NCBI RefSeq assembly: GCF_001191005.1
Contig: NZ_CP012201.1
Span: 4,030,001-4,094,000, forward strand
Direction of reading: 5' to 3'
Source of the DNA: Massilia sp. NR 4-1
GTDB taxonomy: Bacteria > Pseudomonadota > Gammaproteobacteria > Burkholderiales > Burkholderiaceae_D
Length of the DNA: 64,000 nucleotides
The position numbers were made by a program, and so were the translations under genes. Below the pieces are notes generated by a model, which saw only the letters and a list, made by a program, of their open reading frames with translations, was not told where the DNA came from and did no database searches. This document shows positions 18,491 to 26,535 of the stretch, in pieces (position 1 is the stretch's first letter; every line of letters begins with the position of its first letter).

Positions 18491-19561
18491 TCAACCTACT
18501 GCGCGGGTGGCATTCGCGATCTCCTGCTGAATGCCGAAAAAGCCGGTTACCAACCATCCGATCACCAGTGCCAAAGTGACGATGGCAAAACCGTTCAACA
18601 CCTTCATACGCAGAGCGACAGCCTCTACGCCTTCTTCCATCCATTCCGCCGCGAGCAGCTTCAAGGCCTCGGAAAAACCTTTGTACTCGGCATACACGCA
18701 CAAGTCATCAATGATGGCCGGCGAGGGAAAACCATAGCCAGCGTGGCGCAAGGCTTCGCCGCAATTGAGGCCGGAGCGCACGCCCATCAGGGCGCCGTCC
18801 AGCCGCTCGCGCAGCCAGGGCTGGGCCTTGAGCGAGAGCCGCGCCAGAGATTTCTCCACCGTCACGCCGGCCGCCTGCAAAGCCGCAAAGGCCAGCAAAA
18901 AACCGCTGCCTGCGATCAGGCGATAAATCGAGAATGGCGCAAAGCGGTCGAAGAGCACGCGCACATTGCCGCGCCAGACCGGCAGCGAGAACAGCAGCGC
19001 GGCGATCAGCGCTACCGCACCGGCCACTGTAAGCAGCATCCACTCCTGCACCCACACCGACATCTTGTACAGCGACAGCGCCGCGCCATGCCAGCGCGTG
19101 GGATCGGCCAGCTTGGTAAACTGCGGGATCACCATCGCACCGAACAGCCAGATGTACAGCGCGATCATGGCGATGACGGCCAGCGGATAAGCGAGACCGC
19201 TGACGATCTCGGTCCTGATCTTGCGGCCGGCCTGCACCACTTCGATCAGGGCCGTCAGGCTGCCTTCCAGGCGGCCCGACTGCTCGCCGGCCAGGATGAT
19301 CATCTGCTCCGTGTCCGGCACCCACCAGGCCAGGCCGTCCGACAGCAGCTGGCCGTTCTGCACGGTGCGGCGGCAATCGTCGAGCACCATGGCCAGCGCG
19401 TAATTGCCGTCCGGTCCTGTGTTGCGGCGCGCCAGTTCTTCCAGGATGCGCAGCAGCGGCAGGCCGCCCGCCAGCATCTTGGCGATCTTGCGGTACAGGC
19501 GCACGCGCTGGTTGGCGGTGAATTGCGGGCGCGCCCAGTGGCGCATCAGTTCAGCGCGCAT
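18491..19561 (-). CDS. pilR: PilR-like inner-membrane platform protein (GspF family)
   Basis: The 356-residue form starts at an ATG 7 bases after GGAGGAGG; an ATG 21 bases upstream is weaker. The protein belongs to the GspF/PilC/TadC type: duplicated helical domains with membrane segments near residues 165-190, 210-230 and 330-355. It carries GEQSGRLEGSL, the family GE-xG-L signature, in the first repeat. It links the assembly ATPase to the pilus base. The start overlaps the pilQ stop by 11 bases. Confidence 0.9.
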   Translation of the reverse strand: MRAELMRHWARPQFTANQRVRLYRKIAKMLAGGLPLLRILEELARRNTGPDGNYALAMVLDDCRRTVQNGQLLSDGLAWWVPDTEQMIILAGEQSGRLEGSLTALIEVVQAGRKIRTEIVSGLAYPLAVIAMIALYIWLFGAMVIPQFTKLADPTRWHGAALSLYKMSVWVQEWMLLTVAGAVALIAALLFSLPVWRGNVRVLFDRFAPFSIYRLIAGSGFLLAFAALQAAGVTVEKSLARLSLKAQPWLRERLDGALMGVRSGLNCGEALRHAGYGFPSPAIIDDLCVYAEYKGFSEALKLLAAEWMEEGVEAVALRMKVLNGFAIVTLALVIGWLVTGFFGIQQEIANATRAVG

Positions 19562-21143
19562 CGCAGCCCTCCTCCACCACATGCAGATGGCGGCGCGCCA
19601 GCGCGGCGCCAGCGTTCAGATGACCCAGAACCTGCTCCGCCATGCGCGGATCGACCAGTCCTGCCGAGACCTTTTCGATCGCATGTTCGAGCATGGTGCG
19701 GCCGCCCAGGTTGCGCAGCCAGTAGTTCTGCGCTGCCGATTTCTCGCCGCGCCGGATATAGCTGAAGAACTGCTCGTCGGGCATGATGACTTCGGCCACC
19801 ACGGTGCGGCCAATGGTGCCGTGGCCGTTGCAATCCTCACAGCCCAGCCCCGTCACGAAGACGCGGCGCAGGTCCGCCACCACTTCACGCAGGCGTCCCA
19901 TCACGGCGGGCGGCAGTGGTGCCGACGCTTCCGCCAGCGGTACCTTGCAGTGCGGGCACAGCGCCTTGACCAGGCGCTGGCTGATCAGGCCCGTCACCAC
20001 CGTGTGATCCGTAACCTGACCCGGCGACAGGCCAAGGTCAAGCAGGCGGTCGGCGATGGCCAGCGCGCTGTTGGCGTGCACGGTGGTCCAGACCTGGTGG
20101 CCCGTCATCGCGGCGCGCACCGCGTTCTGCGCGGAAGCGCGGTCGCGCACCTCACCCACCATGATGGTGTCCGGATCGAGGCGCATGGCGTTGGCAATGG
20201 CAGCAGCGAACATGCGCGAACGCTCATCTTCCGAACCGGCATTCGTGACCGCCGTCTGCACCGCGCCATCGATCGGATATTCGACCGGATCTTCGATGGT
20301 GAGCACATGGCGCCGGCCTTCGGCTTCGGCGATCTGGCCCGACAGCACGCGCTGCAGGGTGGTCGATTTGCCCGAGCCGGTGGGCCCGCCGATGATGTTC
20401 ATGCCGATCGGCTGCTCCTTCATCTGTTGCAGCATCTCGGCCTGCGCCTCGCTGAAGCCGAGCGGACACAGTTCGCTGTCGCCCGCCTCAACGTACAGCA
20501 GGCGTAACACCATCAGCGTGCCTTCGCTGGTCGGCACGGTGGCGATGCGCACGCCGTGCAGCTCGGGCGGCAGCTTGTCGCGGTCAGCGATGCTGGCGTC
20601 CTGGCGCTCGGTCGGCTTATACGAACTGTCGGAGACCGAGGCCATGGCGCCGTACAGGGTTGCCAGCAGACGCTCGCCGTATTCGCGCGTCTGACCGCCG
20701 ACCGGCGTCAGGTCGCCGCGCACACGGAACAGGATTTCCGTGGCGCGCTGGCGCACGCGGATGTGGATGTCGGAAGCGCGCGCCGTGCAGGCCCGGCTCA
20801 GCAAGTCCTTGGCCGTGACCTGCATCATCGAATGCTCCTGGCGGCGCTCGGCCAGCGCGCCGCCGCTGGCGTACAGCTGGCGCAGCTCGTCGATCTTGGC
20901 GTGTTCGACGCGGAAGGGCTTTTGCATGCGCTGCAGGCGCGCCTGGTAGGACAACACGTGGACATTCATATCCTGGCCCGCAGCCACCAGCAGGCGGCCA
21001 TCGGACAGCAGGCAAAGCAGCTTGCGTTCCTCGGCGCTCGTCTCGAACTGCCCGGAATGGCTCAGCACCGTCGTGACCTGCGGCGATGCATCCGCAGGCG
21101 AGGCGGCCGACGCCAGGGCAGGCAAGGCCAGGCGCAGCTTCAT
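19551..21143 (-). CDS. pilQ: PilQ-like type IVb pilus assembly ATPase (GspE family)
   Basis: The protein has 530 residues. Walker A is GPTGSGKSTTLQ near residue 252. Asp box is LTIEDPVEYP, Walker B is DPDTIMVGEVRD, and the His box contains HQVWTTVHAN. A zinc-type CPHC...CEDC pair lies in the C-terminal part, as in GspE/PilB. The N-terminal third is variable. It powers pilus extension and works with PilR. This PilQ is the R64-type ATPase, not the secretin of type IVa systems. Confidence 0.92.
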   Translation of the reverse strand: MKLRLALPALASAASPADASPQVTTVLSHSGQFETSAEERKLLCLLSDGRLLVAAGQDMNVHVLSYQARLQRMQKPFRVEHAKIDELRQLYASGGALAERRQEHSMMQVTAKDLLSRACTARASDIHIRVRQRATEILFRVRGDLTPVGGQTREYGERLLATLYGAMASVSDSSYKPTERQDASIADRDKLPPELHGVRIATVPTSEGTLMVLRLLYVEAGDSELCPLGFSEAQAEMLQQMKEQPIGMNIIGGPTGSGKSTTLQRVLSGQIAEAEGRRHVLTIEDPVEYPIDGAVQTAVTNAGSEDERSRMFAAAIANAMRLDPDTIMVGEVRDRASAQNAVRAAMTGHQVWTTVHANSALAIADRLLDLGLSPGQVTDHTVVTGLISQRLVKALCPHCKVPLAEASAPLPPAVMGRLREVVADLRRVFVTGLGCEDCNGHGTIGRTVVAEVIMPDEQFFSYIRRGEKSAAQNYWLRNLGGRTMLEHAIEKVSAGLVDPRMAEQVLGHLNAGAALARRHLHVVEEGCDAR

Positions 21144-21667
21144 CGCGCGCCTCCACGCGCCGCAGGTGCAGGCATGGCCAGCCCCGGAGAAGGCGTGGCC
21201 GGGTTGAAGGTGTTGACCTTTTGCGTATAGCCCGACAAACGGATACGTTTGCGGCTCGCCGTTTGCACCATCACTTCATTGCTTTTGATCGAGAGGACGC
21301 GCATGCCGCCAGACAGCGTGCTGCCGTTCTGCACTTCGACCATGCTGCCATCGGCCATTTCCAGAGTGGCGAACATATTTTCGCCCACGCCTTCCACTGC
21401 CCGCACCACGGGATCGCCCACCACTGCCGTCTGCGTAATCATCGCGCCCACGGTCTGCTTGGCGGCGATTTCATTCTGCTTGCTGATGATGGCGGACTGC
21501 ACGTCCAGCTGTTTTTCACGGGCACGCAGCAGCAAGGTTTCCGCCTCGATGCGGGTCAGGCTGGCGGCCGTGGTTTCGGCGTGCAGAGTGCCAGCCGGCA
21601 GCAGCGCGCCAGCGCCCATGACCAGGGCAAGCATGGCACTGTAGATTTTTTCGGATTTATTTTGCAT
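21140..21667 (-). CDS. pilP: PilP-like type IVb pilus biogenesis protein
   Basis: The 175-residue form starts at the ATG at 21667 with GGAG 7 bases ahead. A longer ORF start would lie far inside pilO. A signal peptide ends near LHAE, a coiled region (EAETLLLRAREKQLDVQ) follows, and the C-terminal beta domain contains VLSIKSNEVMVQT, as in pilot/alignment proteins. It overlaps pilO by 11 bases and pilQ by 4, so the three are translationally coupled. It probably connects the inner-membrane complex to the secretin. Confidence 0.85.
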   Translation of the reverse strand: MQNKSEKIYSAMLALVMGAGALLPAGTLHAETTAASLTRIEAETLLLRAREKQLDVQSAIISKQNEIAAKQTVGAMITQTAVVGDPVVRAVEGVGENMFATLEMADGSMVEVQNGSTLSGGMRVLSIKSNEVMVQTASRKRIRLSGYTQKVNTFNPATPSPGLAMPAPAARGGAR

Positions 21668-22904
21668 AGATGACTCCTTCAAGTAACCACGCCATACCGC
21701 GATAACTGATTTTTTCGATGCGCACGCCTGGCCGCTGCAGCACGGCGGCCAGCTGTTGGGGAGCGACGCCCTGGGCGTCGAGCTGGAAGCCATAGGCTTG
21801 CCACATCGGCGCGCCGCCCTGCGGGGAAACCACCGCTGCAGGGCGCTTGTTCAGACGTAGCTGCAAGCCCAGACCCTGCATCTGCGCCAGCAGAGGTTCG
21901 ACCACTTGCCGCTCCACCAGCAGATCTTCGCCCTCTGCCGGCGCGGATACCGTCAGCGCCCCGCTCCATTTCGCCTTCTCGCCGCTGGCGTCGATCACCG
22001 CCTCCGGCACTTCTTCACGCAGGGTGGCCACCGTTGCAGCGCTGCGCGACCATGCATAGCTGAATTGGCCGCCCTGGCATACATACTCGTCCAGACGCCA
22101 GCCACCGGGCGTCAGATGTTCCAGGCGGCCGGCGCAGGCTTGCACAGCCACTGCCGGTATCGCCTGGCCTGCCCATGGCTTTTGCAAGACGGCCTGCGCT
22201 TCCTCGCGCTGCGCCTGCAACGCCAGTTCGGCCACCCGGCGCTGCGCCTGCCAGTGCTGCCATGCCAGCACACCGCCACCGGCGCCGACGCACAGCGCCA
22301 CCCCGGCGGCAAGGCGCCAGATCTGGGCGCGCTGCGGCGCGATCTGGCGCAGCCGCCACCAGCGGTGGACGCGCAAGCCGCCGTCTTTGCGCTGCGGCAG
22401 CAGGCTTTCGATGCGGCGCGCATTGAAGTTGTGGAAGCCCTGGCCAGCCAGGCTTTCGTCGCCGATGACCACGTTCCAGCCGCCCAGCGCATAGTCGCCG
22501 TACAGTCGGTCCAGCACTTCTTCACGGCTGCCGGCGAAGTCGCCATTCGGCAGGAAGTTGGCGTCGCGCACGGCGAAGTAAGCCCATTGCCCGTCCGGCA
22601 GCGCCAACGCCGCCAGCCAGTTGTGCACCGGTTGCAGCAGACCGTCGTAGTAAGCGCCTTCCAGCGCAATAGTCTTGGAGACGGCAGCGCCCAGCGAATG
22701 CAGCGTGCGGCCGGCGCTCTCGCTGCTTTGCGCATAACCGGCTTGCGCCGTGGACTGGTCGCGCCGCACCACCATCAGGTCGGAACCGATCTTGCGGCCC
22801 AGTTCCTTCGCCTCTTTATTCAGCTCGCGAGGGCGCGACAGCGACTGCCAGAACAAGCCGCAGACAAAGCGGGTCTTGTCGATCTGGAGAATATGGAGAG
22901 CCAT
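21657..22904 (-). CDS. pilO: PilO-like type IVb pilus inner-membrane protein
   Basis: The protein has 415 residues: a cytoplasmic N-terminal half (about 1-170), one membrane segment near 176-198 (LAAGVALCVGAGGGVLAW), and a periplasmic domain. The N-terminal part has an actin-like PilM/BfpC-type feel but no intact nucleotide motif was recognised. AGGAGC lies before the ATG. Length and operon place match PilO2 of thin pili. It is thought to form the inner-membrane assembly frame together with PilP. Confidence 0.85.
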   Translation of the reverse strand: MALHILQIDKTRFVCGLFWQSLSRPRELNKEAKELGRKIGSDLMVVRRDQSTAQAGYAQSSESAGRTLHSLGAAVSKTIALEGAYYDGLLQPVHNWLAALALPDGQWAYFAVRDANFLPNGDFAGSREEVLDRLYGDYALGGWNVVIGDESLAGQGFHNFNARRIESLLPQRKDGGLRVHRWWRLRQIAPQRAQIWRLAAGVALCVGAGGGVLAWQHWQAQRRVAELALQAQREEAQAVLQKPWAGQAIPAVAVQACAGRLEHLTPGGWRLDEYVCQGGQFSYAWSRSAATVATLREEVPEAVIDASGEKAKWSGALTVSAPAEGEDLLVERQVVEPLLAQMQGLGLQLRLNKRPAAVVSPQGGAPMWQAYGFQLDAQGVAPQQLAAVLQRPGVRIEKISYRGMAWLLEGVIYAK

Positions 22905-22914
22905 GCGATGCTCC

Positions 22915-24708
22915 TCAGGCTCCGGCCATGGCCACAGGCGTGATCAGGATCACGATCACTTCCTTGTTGCTCTTGGCCGCCACACCGCCGCCCAGCAGGA
23001 AGTTGGAAGCCTGGCCTACGCCCTGGCGGTCCACATTCTCGTCGGTCTGCTCGAAGCCGCCGATCACCAGGGTTTCGCCCGATTTCATCGACACGCGCTG
23101 CAGGAAGTTGCGGGTATCGATTTCCGGCGATTCGATGCGGCTGCCATTGGCGCCTTCAATCGGCCGGATGCGGCGCAAGGTGGACATATCGACGGAGAAC
23201 TGGAGCATGACCGTGCCATTGGTCAGCACATGCGGCAGGATGCTCATATTGAAGCCCGCCGTCACCACGCCCGGAACCAGGGTGGTCGTGCTGCCCACCT
23301 GGGCCACGATGGAGGTCTGCGAGCTTTGCAGATAGCTGGTCTGGCGCGCCACCTGTACCGGAACCGGCTGGTTATTCAGCGTGACCACCGAGGCCGTCGT
23401 CTGCCGCCGCACCTTACCCTGCTCGGCCAGCGCCTTCATGATCAGCGAGCTGCCGGCAAATTTGGAGTTGCCCACAATACCGGCGGAGAAGGCCGCCGCG
23501 GTCTCGCTGGCGCCGGAGAAGGTGTTCACCACCCCGTATTTGTTTTTCAGGTTGTTGTAGACCAGATTCCAGTTGATGCCGTATTCGTCGCCCTGGTCCA
23601 GGTTGACCGACAGCACGGTGACATTCATCACGATCTGGCGCGACAAGGATTTATTGGCGGTATCCAGATAAGCGGCAATGCGGTCCAGCGTATCGGGCGT
23701 ATCGACCACGGTAATCGAACCGGTGGCCGGTGCCGCCAGCACTTTGCCGTAAGGCGAGAGCATGAGTTTGACCGCGTTCTCGATGCCGGCATACACCGAC
23801 AGCTTGGAGACGACGCCGGTATTCTGGCTATTGCTGGCATTCACCGAGCTGCCGCCCGAACCACCGCCCGCGCCGCCCGAACCCGAACCGCCGGAGCCGC
23901 CGCCGACGCCGCCGGTCGAAGCGGAACCGCTGGTCACGGTCGCGGCGAAGGACGCATCACCGGGAACGGCACTGATCTGGAAGGTGCGCGCGTCGGTGTG
24001 ATAGAACTGGATCACGCCATCGCCATATTTCCACGACACGCCGAAACGGGCCGCGACGGTATCGAGCAAGCCTTTGAAGGAACCATTCGCATACGTGAAG
24101 CGGATGCCGCCTTGCAGATCGGGCTGGAAGCTGATGCTGGCATCGCCAGCGGCGCTCTCGCCGGCATTGGCATTGGCGCTGTTTGCGCCGCCTGCACTGC
24201 GTGGAGGCGCATCCGTCAGCGGCCCCTCACCCGGCGCTCCGGGCGGCAGCGGCAGCACCGGCAGACCGGAAGATGGGCGGGCTGCCGGCAAGGCAGGCAT
24301 GCTGCCGCGTCCACGCTTGAACGAACTGGCCGCGATGGTGGCGGCATCGGCATTGACCCGGCTCGGGATGCCCGAGCGCAGCGTCAGACGCTCCGCCAGT
24401 TCGGGCAGAGAGTGAATGCTGCGGTCAAAGGTGGCAGCTTGATAGAAGACTGGCGGCAGGGATGGCTGGCCAAGCTTGACCACGTTTTTTCCGAGCCAGA
24501 TGCCGTCTTCATGCACCACGCGCGGCGAAGCGGGAACGACGGCGCCACGCGCATTGCGGCCCACTTCCTTGACCAGGCCGGAGGTATTCGTATCCGCATC
24601 GTCGATATTGGACGATACGCGGTCCGCCAGGCCGGAACAGCCGCTCAGTACCAGCATCGCGCAGGCCAGCAGCGGCAGGCCACGTTTGAGAGAGAGGCGG
24701 CGCATCAT
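22915..24708 (-). CDS. pilN: PilN-like lipoprotein secretin of the type IVb pilus
   Basis: The protein has 597 residues. It has a lipoprotein signal with the lipobox LSGC around residue 24, a STN-like N-terminal domain near 190-260, a glycine/serine-rich linker near 270-300, and then a secretin domain with VPVQVARQTSYLQ and GFNMSILPHVL, ending in GETLVIGGFEQTDEN and a final VIVILITPVAMAGA. It forms the outer-membrane ring through which the pilus leaves. Its ATG overlaps the pilL stop. Confidence 0.92.
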   Translation of the reverse strand: MMRRLSLKRGLPLLACAMLVLSGCSGLADRVSSNIDDADTNTSGLVKEVGRNARGAVVPASPRVVHEDGIWLGKNVVKLGQPSLPPVFYQAATFDRSIHSLPELAERLTLRSGIPSRVNADAATIAASSFKRGRGSMPALPAARPSSGLPVLPLPPGAPGEGPLTDAPPRSAGGANSANANAGESAAGDASISFQPDLQGGIRFTYANGSFKGLLDTVAARFGVSWKYGDGVIQFYHTDARTFQISAVPGDASFAATVTSGSASTGGVGGGSGGSGSGGAGGGSGGSSVNASNSQNTGVVSKLSVYAGIENAVKLMLSPYGKVLAAPATGSITVVDTPDTLDRIAAYLDTANKSLSRQIVMNVTVLSVNLDQGDEYGINWNLVYNNLKNKYGVVNTFSGASETAAAFSAGIVGNSKFAGSSLIMKALAEQGKVRRQTTASVVTLNNQPVPVQVARQTSYLQSSQTSIVAQVGSTTTLVPGVVTAGFNMSILPHVLTNGTVMLQFSVDMSTLRRIRPIEGANGSRIESPEIDTRNFLQRVSMKSGETLVIGGFEQTDENVDRQGVGQASNFLLGGGVAAKSNKEVIVILITPVAMAGA

Positions 24709-25304
24709 TGCACACCCCGGCCCATGATGCGCAACACTTTATTCCCTTTGTAGAAAACGGCTTTCATTGGCATCTCCGCGCTATCCAGACTAGTGATGAC
24801 AGTGCCGACGGCATCCTCGAAGGAGCCCGACACCGTGGTGCGAACCTGCACCGCATAATCGACCGGCAGCTCCCACAGCAGCTGCCACCCCGCCGCCGCC
24901 GCCCAGCGCGCCAGCGCCGCGTTCAGCGTCAGATCGGAAGGGGAGATATCCCAGGCGTCCTGCGCGGCGCGGACGGCCGGCACGGGCGCAGCTACCGGCG
25001 CAGCCACTGCCGCAGCAGCGGCGCCACGCGCCTTGCCGGCATTAGCGGCACGCTGCGGCGTTTTGGCCGGCGCTACGCGCGGCTTGGTTTTCTCCGCCAG
25101 GGATGCTTGCGGCACGGCCGGCTGCGATGCGGCCTGAGGTACGGCAGTGGCCGATGCCGCCGGCTGGCTGGCGGCCGGCGCGGCGGCTGGCTTGGACGCC
25201 GGCTTGCCGGTTTCTACCGCGATGGCCAGTGCGCCGCAGCAAAGCGACAGGCCTAGTACCGCGCAGGTGCGCCTTGCGGCGCCATTCAATGTGGTGAGGC
25301 TCAA
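24705..25304 (-). CDS. pilL: PilL/TcpQ-like pilus biogenesis protein
   Basis: The start is a TTG at 25304 with a perfect AGGAGG site 6 bases upstream; no ATG in frame has such a site. This gives 199 residues: a signal peptide (LGLSLCCGALAIA), a ~90-residue Ala/Pro/Lys-rich linker, and a C-terminal TcpQ/PilL-type domain with WDISPSDLTLNAALARWA and WQLLWELPVDYAVQ. This domain stabilises the secretin. It is the first gene of the operon, and its upstream gap must carry the pilus promoter. Confidence 0.85.
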   Translation of the reverse strand: MSLTTLNGAARRTCAVLGLSLCCGALAIAVETGKPASKPAAAPAASQPAASATAVPQAASQPAVPQASLAEKTKPRVAPAKTPQRAANAGKARGAAAAAVAAPVAAPVPAVRAAQDAWDISPSDLTLNAALARWAAAAGWQLLWELPVDYAVQVRTTVSGSFEDAVGTVITSLDSAEMPMKAVFYKGNKVLRIMGRGVQ

Positions 25305-25632
25305 AGCATTCCTCCTGTGGGCCATTACTGGCATATGACATCGACGAAGCATTGCTGCTGCCATGAACACCTGCGCAGCAAGCGTTACATGAGTGGAGAA
25401 AATATAGTCGAAAGTGCATTTTGAATTTCTCAACAAGGCTCAACAAAACGGCAGGCTTTTTGAGCTTTACCCAGCAGCTTGCAAAACAGGATTAAATAAG
25501 CAGGCCTTTTTTCTCTAAAAATCAAACGCTTAGCTCCCTCAACGGCCACGCCATTTCTCGCTTTCCACCTTGAAATTTTAAGTGTTACTATTCAGTCAAC
25601 ATTTTCACTGTTACGAAAATAGAAGGCGAAGA
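25305..25632. promoter_or_regulatory. Divergent AT-rich gap upstream of the pilus operon and the RTX gene group
   Basis: About 330 bases without a gene that I can support. It becomes AT-rich beyond 25400 (ATATAGTCGAAAGTGC; TGAAATTTTAAGTGTTACTATTC) and marks the GC drop into the next region. It should hold the minus-strand pil promoter and a plus-strand promoter for the 25633 gene. Confidence 0.5.
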
Positions 25633-25989
25633 ATGACACCCGACGAACGCAGAGCCCACGCGCAAATCATGTTTGCGCGGCACCCGAAACTGTTTCCAAC
25701 GGATAGAAGGCCTTTAATTCTGGATGGGGTCGTGTCGCTCGGCATGAGTCCGTATGAAGCCCATTTGGCGGCCGGGGCTTTTGAATACAAAGTTATTCTC
25801 GACAAAAGCAGATGGCCTGCGCATACCGATCCCCTCGAAGCCATATGGGCGCAGTCTTTATCCGCCGACGACAGTCAAATCTGCATGACTTTCGATAACC
25901 CATCCCAATTCCCAGGCGAAGCCAGCGTAGTATTTCGCGTTTATTTTGAACGGGGTAAAGCAAACAAAATAGAAAAGGTGACGAAATAA
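25633..25989 (+). CDS. Hypothetical protein, 118 residues
   Basis: The ATG is chosen because AGAAGGCGAAGA lies ahead; an upstream in-frame ATG has no site. No family was recognised. It is soluble, has no signal peptide, and holds a helical N-terminal half (TPDERRAHAQIMF, MSPYEAHLAAGAF) and a beta-rich C-terminal half ending in a Lys-rich tail. It lies 3 bases upstream of the lipoprotein gene, so the two, and probably the RTX gene, form one operon. An accessory or immunity role for the RTX protein is possible but unproven. Base composition is lower in GC than the flanks. Confidence 0.65.
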   Translation: MTPDERRAHAQIMFARHPKLFPTDRRPLILDGVVSLGMSPYEAHLAAGAFEYKVILDKSRWPAHTDPLEAIWAQSLSADDSQICMTFDNPSQFPGEASVVFRVYFERGKANKIEKVTK

Positions 25990-25992
25990 GCC

Positions 25993-26526
25993 ATGCTTAG
26001 CCCAAAGAGAAAGACGTCCTCTATTCGCCTCCTTTTCGCGACGATTGTCTTGCTTGCCTTAAGCGCCTGCACCGGCAGCCAAGCCCCCCCGCGCCCCCCT
26101 CTTGAATTGCCTTCTGCCACGGCGCAAAGCGGGCAGGAGGTGCATTTCGAAATTGAGATTATCAAGAAAGATCAATATTTACTCGGCATAAAGTTTTTAG
26201 AAAAAAACACGCCCGGTGATGCGGCCAGGCTCGCCCAACTTCTGGGCGCATCCGAGTTGGATAGCTCCGGAAAATGGATCGAACAAGGTGTTCCCGCCAC
26301 CATCCATGTGCACATACGCAAAAAGAATAAAAACGAAGAAATATTGAATGAGCTGGTGGAGCACCCAAAAACCAGGGCGACATACGGCGGAAGGGCTGCC
26401 GACATTTCTCTCATCAACTTAGAACCGGGCGTTTATCTCGTCAGCCTCAAATACATGCACCTTGCTCCGGCACTCAATGCCATTCCGGAAAACATATTTT
26501 TCAGCAAAGCCCACCACGGAAAATAG
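25993..26526 (+). CDS. Small lipoprotein, possibly DUF5625-like
   Basis: The protein has 177 residues with a lipobox LSAC (residues 23-26) after a basic N terminus. It would be anchored in a membrane as a beta-rich domain. The pattern ISLINLEPGVYLVSLKYMH near the end recalls DUF5625-like lipoproteins, though I am not certain. It lies 9 bases before the RTX gene. A lipoprotein beside a secreted putative peptidoglycan or protein hydrolase is the layout of many effector/immunity pairs, so immunity is a reasonable guess. Confidence 0.7.
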   Translation: MLSPKRKTSSIRLLFATIVLLALSACTGSQAPPRPPLELPSATAQSGQEVHFEIEIIKKDQYLLGIKFLEKNTPGDAARLAQLLGASELDSSGKWIEQGVPATIHVHIRKKNKNEEILNELVEHPKTRATYGGRAADISLINLEPGVYLVSLKYMHLAPALNAIPENIFFSKAHHGK

Positions 26527-26535
26527 GAAAATCCA

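Noticed and set aside
23273..23301. hrp-box-like GGAACC-N16-CCACCTG on the plus strand
   Set aside because: It lies inside pilN on the opposite strand, has a wrong last base, and no gene follows on that strand. Chance match in GC-rich code.
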